DNA of 9,882 bases from Verrucomicrobiota bacterium. GTDB taxonomy: Bacteria; Verrucomicrobiota; Verrucomicrobiia; Chthoniobacterales; Terrimicrobiaceae. The stretch is from contig JAPLTI010000006.1 in assembly GCA_026398285.1 (NCBI GenBank), forward strand, positions 1-9,882, given 5' to 3'. The stretch's first letter is position 1, and every line of letters starts with the position of its first letter. The notes beneath the pieces were generated by a model. That model had not been told where the DNA came from and made no database searches. It was given only the letters and a program-made list of their open reading frames with translations. Position numbers and translations under genes: made by a program. Shown here piece by piece: positions 1 through 5,575 of this stretch.

Positions 1-143
1 TCGGTGCTGAGGAGAATCGTTCCCTTCAGGCGCTCTTGGCGGCAGAGTGTGATCAGGTTCTCTCGAAGTGGCTTCAGATCGCTCAACTCGGCAAAGCGAT
101 AAGCCGCGATATTGGTAATTTGCTCTGAAACTGTGGCACTCAC
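1..143 (-). CDS. trhO: tRNA uridine(34) hydroxylase TrhO (rhodanese family), N-terminal part only
   Basis: Only the first 47 codons are in the window; the gene runs off the left edge. From the GTG at 143 the frame reads without a stop. It contains the patterns ITNIAAYRFAELSDLKPLRE and CRQERLKGTILLSTE, which match the N-terminal ferredoxin-like domain of the TrhO/YceA family (typically ..YKF..L.D...LR..L...C....LKGTILL..EGIN). Family members hydroxylate uridine 34 of certain tRNAs, using a C-terminal rhodanese domain that is not visible here. The start is a choice: GTG 143 is the first start codon after the uppS stop. A GGAGGAG motif lies 12 bases upstream inside the end of uppS, a rather long spacing. 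The gap to uppS is 7 bp, so it is probably the last or a late gene of the purA-uppS-trhO transcript. The family call is based on recognised wording of a short fragment. Confidence 0.75.
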   Translation of the reverse strand, partial: MSATVSEQITNIAAYRFAELSDLKPLRENLITLCRQERLKGTILLST

Positions 144-150
144 AGGCTGC

Positions 151-852
151 TCAGACTCCTCCGAAGCGGCGGGAGCGGGATTTGTAATCCTCCAAGGCCT
201 CAAAGAAATCCTCCCGGTTGAAATCGGGCCAGAATTTCTTCGTCACATGGATTTCTGTGTAGCTCAGTTGCCAGAGGAGGAAATTGGAAATACGCATTTC
301 GCCCGAAGTGCGGATGAGTAGGTCGGGGTCAGGTATGCCGACCGTGTTCAGACGGGATTCGAAGACCTCGGATGTAATGGAATCCGGGTCTAATTTTCCT
401 GCAGCGGCATCGCGTGCGAGAGACCTCACGGCATCAAGGATTTCGGCTCGTCCGCTGTAGCTCAGGGCGAGTGTGAAGTGGAGTTTGGTATTCGCTGCCG
501 TCGCCTCCATGGCCTCGCGCAGCTTGCGTTGGCAAACGCTCGGGAGCTCATGGATGCGGCCGATGTGGTGGAGGCGAATTCCCTCACGGACCATTTCGTC
601 CCTCTTTTGGTTCAGGAAGTTTTCGAGCAAAAGCATGAGGCCATTGACCTCAAGGGCCGGGCGTTTCCAGTTCTCCGAGGAAAACGCATACAGTGTGAGA
701 TATTGCACACCGGTGTCCAGGCACGCCTGCACACAGCGTTCGATGGATTTCGACCCTGCTTCGTGGCCCGCAAGCCGAGGAAGTCCCCGTTGCTGGGCCC
801 AGCGGCCGTTTCCATCCATGATGATGGCGACATGCTTGGGGGTGCTGCTCAC
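151..852 (-). CDS. uppS: Isoprenyl transferase / undecaprenyl diphosphate synthase
   Basis: This cytoplasmic cis-prenyltransferase condenses isopentenyl diphosphate units onto farnesyl diphosphate. It makes undecaprenyl diphosphate, the lipid carrier of cell-wall synthesis. The 233-residue product has the complete family signature: HVAIIMDGNGRWA with the catalytic/Mg-binding Asp13, GLPRLAGH (24-30), YLTLYAFSSENWKRP (51-65), and RTSGEMRISNFLLWQ (181-195) followed by YTE with Glu200, the second metal ligand. It ends with the usual RRFGG tail. Length is slightly short but normal for the family. The start is a GTG at 852, two bases after the purA TGA, giving TGATCGTG. No good ribosome binding site is visible, so translation is probably coupled to purA. 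The next gene is trhO rather than the common cdsA/dxr partners. The lipid II flippase gene murJ, which works later in the same carrier cycle, lies about 5 kb away in a separate cluster. Confidence 0.96.
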   Translation of the reverse strand: MSSTPKHVAIIMDGNGRWAQQRGLPRLAGHEAGSKSIERCVQACLDTGVQYLTLYAFSSENWKRPALEVNGLMLLLENFLNQKRDEMVREGIRLHHIGRIHELPSVCQRKLREAMEATAANTKLHFTLALSYSGRAEILDAVRSLARDAAAGKLDPDSITSEVFESRLNTVGIPDPDLLIRTSGEMRISNFLLWQLSYTEIHVTKKFWPDFNREDFFEALEDYKSRSRRFGGV

Positions 853-854
853 GA

Positions 855-2123
855 TCAGAGTCTAATGGTCTGAGCGCGGGCTGGTCCGATGCTCACGATG
901 GATAGCTTCGCGCCAGTGAGTTCTGCGATTTTTTTCACATAGGCACGGGCTTTTGGCGGGAGGTCGGAGAATTTCTTGGCCTTCTCGGTGGATTTCAGCC
1001 AGCCGGGCATCTCGATGTAAACTGGCTCGCAGCGGGAAAGGTGTTCGGAGTCGGTTGGCGGGAAGTCCAGCACTTTGCCGTCAAGGCGGTAGGCGACGCA
1101 GAGCTTGATCGACTCCACGCCGTCGAGTCCATCGAGGTTCGTAATGGCTAGCTCATCGATGCCATTCAAAATCACAGAATATCTTGTTGAAACGGCATCG
1201 AACCATCCGCAGCGCCGGGCTCTGCCGGTTGTGGCACCGAATTCCCGGCCCATGGCGTGAAAACGGTCGCCGAGCGCGTCGTCTTCCGTTGTGAAAGGGC
1301 CCTCGCCGACTCGCGTGGTGTAGGCCTTGAGGACGCCCATGACCTTGTCAATCCGGTGCGGTGGCACGCCGCTACCAGTGCAGGCTCCGCCGGAGGTGGT
1401 ATTCGAGCTGGTGACATACGGATAAGTGCCGTGGTCGATGTCGAGAAAGGTTCCTTGAGCGCCTTCGAAGAGCATGTTGGTCTTCATCTCAAGCGCGCGG
1501 TGCAGGAACATCACAGTATTCGTGATGAATGGCCGTAGAACCTCGGCTGCTGCCAGTGTGTCTTTGATGATCTTGCTCGCATTCAGCGTTGGCGCGCCAA
1601 GGCTCTTGAGGAGGGCGTTGTTCTCCTTGATGCGCTGCGTGAGTTTTTCCTTCAGGACATCCATGCGCAGGAGGTCTCCAGTGCGCAGGCCTGTGCGTGA
1701 GGCTTTGTCGGCATAAGCTGGGCCGATGCCGCGCTTGGTGGTGCCGATTTTCTTCGAGCCCTTCTGCGTCTCGCGCAGTCCATCGAGGGCCTGGTGATAG
1801 GGAAGAACAAGGTGGGCGGTATCACTGATGAGTAGATTTTTTTCAACCTTCACGCCGCGTTTGCGCAGACCTTCGATTTCACCAACAAGAGCCACAGGGT
1901 CGAGAACCACGCCGTTGCCGATCACGCAGGTTTTCGATTTGCGGAGAATGCCGGAGGGAATGAGGTGGAGGACATATTTCTCACCGCCGATGACAATCGT
2001 GTGACCGGCGTTGTTGCCGCCTTGGCTGCGGACGACGATCTCGGCTTCATCCGTGAGGAAGTCGATGATTTTTCCTTTTCCTTCATCGCCCCACTGGGCG
2101 CCGACGAGAATGGTGTTTGGCAT
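855..2123 (-). CDS. purA: Adenylosuccinate synthetase
   Basis: PurA catalyses the GTP-dependent ligation of IMP and aspartate to adenylosuccinate, the first committed step from IMP to AMP. The 422-residue length is typical. Visible signatures are QWGDEGKGK at residues 10-18 (GTP-binding loop with catalytic Asp13), NNAGHT with catalytic His41, the GTTKRGIGPAYADKASR block (127-143), the EGAQGTFLDIDHGTYPYVTS block (220-239), GGACTGSG (245-252), TTGRARRCGWFDA (298-310, substrate loop) and the C-terminal SIGPAR. The ATG at 2123 gives the expected N-terminus directly before the NTILVGAQWG strand. No convincing Shine-Dalgarno precedes it. A TTGTCA box lies in the 60-bp gap to the thrS remnant, but I see no matching -10. 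uppS follows after 2 bp. A second enzyme of purine synthesis, purE, lies in the other minus-strand cluster. Confidence 0.97.
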   Translation of the reverse strand: MPNTILVGAQWGDEGKGKIIDFLTDEAEIVVRSQGGNNAGHTIVIGGEKYVLHLIPSGILRKSKTCVIGNGVVLDPVALVGEIEGLRKRGVKVEKNLLISDTAHLVLPYHQALDGLRETQKGSKKIGTTKRGIGPAYADKASRTGLRTGDLLRMDVLKEKLTQRIKENNALLKSLGAPTLNASKIIKDTLAAAEVLRPFITNTVMFLHRALEMKTNMLFEGAQGTFLDIDHGTYPYVTSSNTTSGGACTGSGVPPHRIDKVMGVLKAYTTRVGEGPFTTEDDALGDRFHAMGREFGATTGRARRCGWFDAVSTRYSVILNGIDELAITNLDGLDGVESIKLCVAYRLDGKVLDFPPTDSEHLSRCEPVYIEMPGWLKSTEKAKKFSDLPPKARAYVKKIAELTGAKLSIVSIGPARAQTIRL

Positions 2124-2183
2124 AAATAGAGTTCGTTACTTTGAAATAGGTGGATTGAGTGACAAGCGAAAAGACAGCGCCAA

Positions 2184-3267
2184 TCAGGCGCGGCGTTCGC
2201 GGATTGAGGCGAAGATATCCGCTGTGACTTCGGCAAGCGGCTTGGCGCCGATGTTGCCCTTGCCATGCAGACGGACGCTGACATTGCCTGACTCCATGTC
2301 GCGGTGGCCGATGACCAACATCGTATGCACACGGGCCTTCTCGGCATCGGCGATCTTGGCCTTCACTGGATCGGATCCAAAATCCGCCTCGGCCCGGACC
2401 ATCTGACGGCGGAGTTCGTTGACGATGGGTTCGGCGTAGGCGATCAAGGCCGGGTCGTCGTTGAGCGTTATGACGCGCACCTGCTCTGGAGCAAGCCAGA
2501 GTGGGAAGTTCCCGGCGTAGTGCTCGATGAGAAATCCAATGAAGCGCTCATGGGTGCCGAGCGGGGCGCGGTGGATGCAGAGAGGCGTCTTCTCGGTGTT
2601 GTCGCGGTCGCGGTAGTGCAGTCCGAATTTAGCGGGAACGGCAAAATCAACCTGGTTCGTGGCGATGGTGAATTCGCGCCCGATGGTGCTCCAGACCTGC
2701 ACATCGATTTTCGGGCCGTAGAAGGCGGCTTCGTTCGGCACCTCCACAAAATTGATGCCGCTCTCCACGAGAACATTTCGAACCATGTCTTCGGTCTTCT
2801 TCCAAAGCTCCGGCTCGTTCACAAATTTTTGCCCCAGTTTTTCGGGATCATGCGTGGAGAAGCGCATCTGGTATTTCTCCAATCCGAAAACCTTGAAGTA
2901 TTGGAGATACATCTCATTCACCGCGCGGAACTCTTCCGCGAACTGCTCCTCTGTGCAGTAAATGTGCGCATCGTTCATGTTAAGCGAGCGCACGCGCATC
3001 AGTCCGAAAAGCTCTCCGCTCTGTTCATAGCGGTAGCAGCAGCCGTATTCAGCTAGTCGCAGCGGCAGGTCGCGGTAGCTTCGTGGCTCCGCAGCAAAAA
3101 TCCGATGGTGGGGGGGGCAATTCATCGCCTTGAGATAGTAGTTCTCGGTGTCGCCGAGTTCCTGCAGGCGGCCGTTCAGAGGCCTCCGCGATCTCAGGGC
3201 TTGCCGAACCATTCTCGATGGCTTGGCGGATAGTGTCCATTTTTTGGGACATGATGGCTGATGACAT
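2184..3267 (-). pseudogene. thrS: Threonyl-tRNA synthetase, 5'-truncated and probably frameshifted (C-terminal half only)
   Basis: From about 3180 down to the TGA at 2184 one frame encodes the C-terminal half of ThrRS. It contains YYLKAMNCPPHH, SYRDLPLRLAEYG, motif 2 (RYEQSGELFGLMRVR...NDAHIYC), motif 3 (HRAPLGTHERFIGFLIEHYAG), then the anticodon-binding domain starting near FPLWLAPEQVRV. The three zinc ligands known in the family (Cys in MNCP, His in DAHIYC, His in CIHRAPLG) are all kept. About 310 residues follow the MNC cysteine, as in full-length enzymes. The TGS domain, the editing domain and catalytic motif 1 (about 320 residues) are absent. Upstream of about 3180 the thrS frame reads unlike protein, but the neighbouring frame (ATG 3267; SQKMDTIRQAIENGSASPEIAEA) looks coding. 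Removing one base near 3180 joins EIAEA to LNGRLQELGDTENYYLK, which suggests a +1 frameshift. That frame meets a stop just upstream, at 3285-3287. The open frame formally extends to a TTG at 3314, which I doubt is a real start. A pseudogene, a deletion, or a mis-assembly are all possible. Confidence 0.75.
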
Positions 3268-3291
3268 TCCGTGATAGTATCAATCGACGCT

Positions 3292-3437
3292 TGGCATGAC
3301 ACTTCAAAACTCAAGAAAAGTCGGAGCCGAATGATTGGAGTGCCAACTGCTCAAGTTCCCACAAATCACTGAGCAGAGTCGTGGGTGAATTTCAGCTTGG
3401 ATTGCGGAGTTTTCTGTAATTGCGCGGGGTCATGCCA
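3292..3437. repeat. Imperfect inverted repeat (about 146 bp) between thrS remnant and kamA
   Basis: The gene-free stretch 3268-3542 contains a nested inverted repeat. The outer ends are a perfect 9-bp pair, TGGCATGAC at 3292-3300 and GTCATGCCA at 3429-3437. Continuing inward, AGAAAA falls at the same offset in both arms. By hand alignment the first 33 positions of the two arms agree at about 23. A further 7-bp pair, CTGCTCA 3347-3353 and TGAGCAG 3370-3376, has nearly the same centre, with arms offset by about 6 bases. No target-site duplication and no coding sequence are visible. It could be a small non-autonomous mobile element, a decayed insertion-sequence end pair, or chance similarity. 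Nothing else is recognisable in this gap apart from a TTGACA box near 3502. Confidence 0.35.
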
Positions 3438-3501
3438 GTGGATTTTCAGACCTGGCGTTTGAAGCTGGCAAGGTTTGCGAATCCACCCTTGAACGTCCGC
3501 G

Positions 3502-3529
3502 TTGACACTCCCGGTGATCGTCGTAGCCT
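3502..3529 (+). promoter_or_regulatory. Possible sigma-70-type promoter for kamA
   Basis: A perfect -35 hexamer TTGACA (3502-3507) is followed after 16 bases by a poor -10 candidate, TAGCCT (3524-3529). Transcription would begin only a few bases before the ATG at 3543, giving a very short leader. This matches the lack of an obvious ribosome binding site, but the weak -10 keeps this tentative. Confidence 0.25.
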
Positions 3530-3542
3530 CTCAGAAATTCAA

Positions 3543-4730
3543 ATGTCCGAACCGTCCACCGCGCCTGCTTCGCGATTCATTTCCCATGCCCCTGGTTATT
3601 GGAAAAATGCGCAATCCTCTGAGTGGGGTGACTGGCGCTGGCAGCAGAGGCATCGTGTCACTACATTGGCTGCGTTGGAGGAGCATCTTCAGCTCAACAG
3701 CGAGGAGCGAGCAGGTGTTCTTCTTGCGGGAACCAAGCTGGCGCTGGCCGTCACACCGCATTACTTTAATCTCATCGAGCGGGACAATCCGGACTGCCCC
3801 ATTCGTCGGCAGGTGATTCCTCGCATCGAGGAGGGCTACGATTCGCCCTATGACATGGCTGATCCCTGCGGTGAGGACTCGCACATGCCGGTCCCAGGTC
3901 TTGTTCATCGCTACCCTGACCGCGTTTTGTTCCTCGTTACCGATCGCTGCGCGTCTTATTGCCGCTACTGCACCCGCAGTCGCGTTGTAAGCGGGGTGGG
4001 GGAGCAGGAGTTGGTCACCGATTTTGAGGAGGCATTCCGCTATTTGGAAAAAAATACGGCTATTCGTGATGTTCTGCTATCCGGCGGCGATGCTCTTCTT
4101 CTTTCGGACTCGCGCCTGGAGGCGATTCTTCGACGCTTGCGTTCCATCTCGCATCTCGAGTTCCTCCGAATCGGAACGCGGGTTCCTATTTTCCTTCCAC
4201 AACGCATTACGCCGGAGCTCTGCGCCATGCTGCGCAAGTATCATCCGCTGTGGATGAGTGTGCATGTGAACCACCCGCGTGAACTCACGAGCGAAGTCCG
4301 TGACGCTCTGGGTCGCCTCTCCGATAGTGGCATTCCACTTGGAAATCAGAGCGTTCTCCTGAAAGGCGTCAATGATAGTCCAGAGGTGATGAAGGATCTC
4401 ATCCACAAACTGCTCCTCTGCCGTGTCAGGCCGTATTATCTTTACCAGTGCGATCTTATTCGAGGCTCCTCCCATCTGCGCACATCGGTTGCAAAAGGTA
4501 TCGAAATCATCGAGTCCCTGCGCGGTTTTACCAGTGGCTATGCCATTCCCCAATATGTCATCGACGCGCCGGGCGGCGGTGGCAAGGTGCCGATCAATCC
4601 CAACTACGTCGTTTACCACGATTCAGAAAAAATCGTGATCCGCAACTACGAGGGGAAAATTTTCGAATACCCAGAGCCTCTCCCGGTGCCGATGATGAAC
4701 CATCACGGCGCGGAACTCTTCAGCGCTTGA
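3543..4730 (+). CDS. kamA: L-lysine 2,3-aminomutase (radical SAM, PLP-dependent)
   Basis: The enzyme interconverts L-lysine and L-beta-lysine using a [4Fe-4S] cluster, S-adenosylmethionine and PLP. The 395-residue protein has the radical-SAM motif CASYCRYC (Cys136, 140, 143), the SAM-binding LLSGGDALLLSD region (178-189), the family block WMSVHVNHP (237-245), and YQCDLIRGSSHLRT (301-314). Near the C-terminus YVIDAPGGGGKVP carries the PLP-anchoring Lys348. Asp304 and Asp341 match the two aspartates that hold the substrate side-chain amine in clostridial lysine 2,3-aminomutase. This favours lysine over glutamate as substrate and separates it from EpmB-type proteins. I chose the ATG at 3543. The frame is open to a TTG at 3420, but those 41 extra codons do not resemble the family. 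It stands alone: no acetyltransferase (ablB) and no EF-P or epmA gene is nearby. Beta-lysine could serve as an osmolyte precursor or in lysine breakdown; the sequence does not decide. Confidence 0.9.
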   Translation: MSEPSTAPASRFISHAPGYWKNAQSSEWGDWRWQQRHRVTTLAALEEHLQLNSEERAGVLLAGTKLALAVTPHYFNLIERDNPDCPIRRQVIPRIEEGYDSPYDMADPCGEDSHMPVPGLVHRYPDRVLFLVTDRCASYCRYCTRSRVVSGVGEQELVTDFEEAFRYLEKNTAIRDVLLSGGDALLLSDSRLEAILRRLRSISHLEFLRIGTRVPIFLPQRITPELCAMLRKYHPLWMSVHVNHPRELTSEVRDALGRLSDSGIPLGNQSVLLKGVNDSPEVMKDLIHKLLLCRVRPYYLYQCDLIRGSSHLRTSVAKGIEIIESLRGFTSGYAIPQYVIDAPGGGGKVPINPNYVVYHDSEKIVIRNYEGKIFEYPEPLPVPMMNHHGAELFSA

Positions 4731-4741
4731 ATTGCCACCCA

Positions 4742-4766
4742 GTGTCCGGCCGGACTCAGATTTTTT
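4742..4766 (+). terminator. Possible weak terminator of kamA
   Basis: Twelve bases after the kamA stop lies the perfect palindrome GTCCGGCCGGAC (4744-4755), followed by TCAGA and a run of six T (4761-4766). As a hairpin it has only about four strong GC-rich pairs around a GGCC loop, plus one extra G-C pair outside a T-T mismatch. The T-run falls inside the 3' end of the converging eda gene. It is plausible as a short rho-independent terminator, but the stem is small. Confidence 0.4.
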
Positions 4767-5400
4767 CGAAGGCGCGGCGGGCGTTGGCCGTGATGGTTGC
4801 CCACTCCTTTTTCTGAATCAGATCGCGCGGGGCGATCCAAGATCCTCCCACCGCAGGCACATTTTTCAGGGACAGGTAGCGGGTAAAGTTGCCCTCATCC
4901 AAGCCGCCGAGGGGGATGTATTCCAAATCAAGGTGTGCGTAGGGGGCCGACATGGAACTCAGGTAGGGCACGCCGCCGCTCGGTTCGGCCGGGAAAAATT
5001 TGAGCAGCTTGCAGTCAAGCTCGGCGGCACCTTCGATGTCCGAGGGAGTGACAATGCCCGGCGCGAAGGCAAGACCGGCCGACTTCGCCGCACGAACGAT
5101 GTTGGCATTGAATCCTGGAGCGACTGCAAATGCGGCCCCAGCAGCGACAGCCTTGTCCACTTGCTCAGTCTTCAGCACCGTGCCCAGGCCCGTCATCATA
5201 TCAGGATAGGCTTCGCGGATGCGGCGCAGGGATTCAAAAGCTGTGGGAGTGCGAAGTGTCAGTTCGATCGCCGAGATTCCCCCGGCCAGTAAGGCCCCTG
5301 CAAGCGGCGCGGCATCATTCGCATCGTCGATGACCACAACAGCGATGATTTTTGATTGGCGGACTTTCTCAAGAAGCGCGGAAGGGAAGGCAGGATTCAT
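4756..5400 (-). CDS. eda: KDPG/KHG aldolase family protein (Eda-like)
   Basis: This is a class I aldolase fold. Members cleave 2-keto-3-deoxy-6-phosphogluconate to pyruvate and glyceraldehyde-3-phosphate (Entner-Doudoroff pathway), or 4-hydroxy-2-oxoglutarate to pyruvate and glyoxylate. The 214-residue protein carries GGISAIELTLRT with catalytic Glu46 and Arg50, GLGTVL (71-76), PGFN (95-98), APGIVTPSD (113-121), LKFFPAE with the Schiff-base Lys134, and GGSW (185-188). Where E. coli Eda has PTGG, this protein has PLGG (residue 164), so one ligand-contact Thr is replaced by Leu. The exact substrate is therefore less certain. The ATG at 5400 gives the normal N-terminus. The frame is open far upstream to 5628, but that would run through the hairpin and into murJ. 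AAAGGAG lies about 22 bases before the ATG, too far for an ideal ribosome binding site. No edd or other Entner-Doudoroff gene is in the window. It converges on kamA with a 25-bp gap. Confidence 0.88.
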   Translation of the reverse strand: MNPAFPSALLEKVRQSKIIAVVVIDDANDAAPLAGALLAGGISAIELTLRTPTAFESLRRIREAYPDMMTGLGTVLKTEQVDKAVAAGAAFAVAPGFNANIVRAAKSAGLAFAPGIVTPSDIEGAAELDCKLLKFFPAEPSGGVPYLSSMSAPYAHLDLEYIPLGGLDEGNFTRYLSLKNVPAVGGSWIAPRDLIQKKEWATITANARRAFEKI

Positions 5401-5474
5401 AAAGGTTCTACTTTGCAGAGAGCTCCTTTTACAGACCAGTTTTTTATCGAGGCTCAAAAAAAATAAAAAAGTTC

Positions 5475-5502
5475 TTGCACCGCCACGATCCAATGCTACT
5501 TT
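5475..5502 (+). promoter_or_regulatory. Candidate plus-strand promoter upstream of the 5524-5557 hairpin
   Basis: TTGCAC (5475-5480) and TACTTT (5497-5502) are spaced by 16 bases. A TG extended -10 dinucleotide sits at 5494-5495, and an A-rich tract (about 5455-5470) lies directly upstream, where an UP element would be. There is no plus-strand coding sequence downstream before the opposing murJ 3' end, so if it is active it would make a short RNA. Hexamer matches are moderate only. Confidence 0.35.
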
Positions 5503-5507
5503 GAGCT

Positions 5508-5565
5508 TGTTCTGGGGGGAACAGAAGCCCGTTGTAGCACTCGCTGCGACGGGCTTCAACTTTTT
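5508..5565 (+). ncRNA. Candidate short noncoding RNA (two hairpins)
   Basis: A transcript from the promoter-like sequence at 5475-5502 would start near 5508. It would fold into a small hairpin, TGTTC (5508-5512) pairing with GAACA (5519-5523) around a G-rich loop TGGGGG. A 15-bp terminator-like hairpin at 5524-5557 and five T at 5561-5565 follow at once. The whole is about 58 bases between eda and murJ, both transcribed the other way. I recognise no known RNA family. The alternative is that only the large hairpin matters, as a 3'-end structure for murJ or against antisense transcription. Confidence 0.25.
5524..5565 (+). terminator. Strong hairpin with U-tract between eda and murJ
   Basis: Arms 5524-5538 (GAAGCCCGTTGTAGC) and 5543-5557 (GCTGCGACGGGCTTC) pair over 15 positions with only two G-U wobbles around a 4-base loop ACTC. 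On the plus strand this is followed by AAC and five T (5561-5565), the classic rho-independent arrangement. On the minus strand the hairpin lies just after the murJ stop and would form in its mRNA, but no T-run follows in that direction. It would therefore be a weaker terminator for murJ. Confidence 0.6.
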
Positions 5566-5575
5566 CGGGGGTGCG

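Noticed and set aside
2304..3056. A 250-codon open frame on the plus strand across the thrS remnant
   Set aside because: It lies opposite clearly conserved ThrRS sequence; its translation has no recognisable motif, so it is a by-product of GC-rich coding sequence.
3110..3117. A run of eight G as the cause of a sequencing frameshift in thrS
   Set aside because: The translation across it (MNCPPHHRIF) agrees with the conserved ThrRS motif, so the run length is correct in frame.
3420..3542. In-frame extension of kamA upstream to a TTG at 3420 (41 more codons)
   Set aside because: The added residues do not resemble the family and have no ribosome binding site; the ATG at 3543 gives the expected N-terminus.
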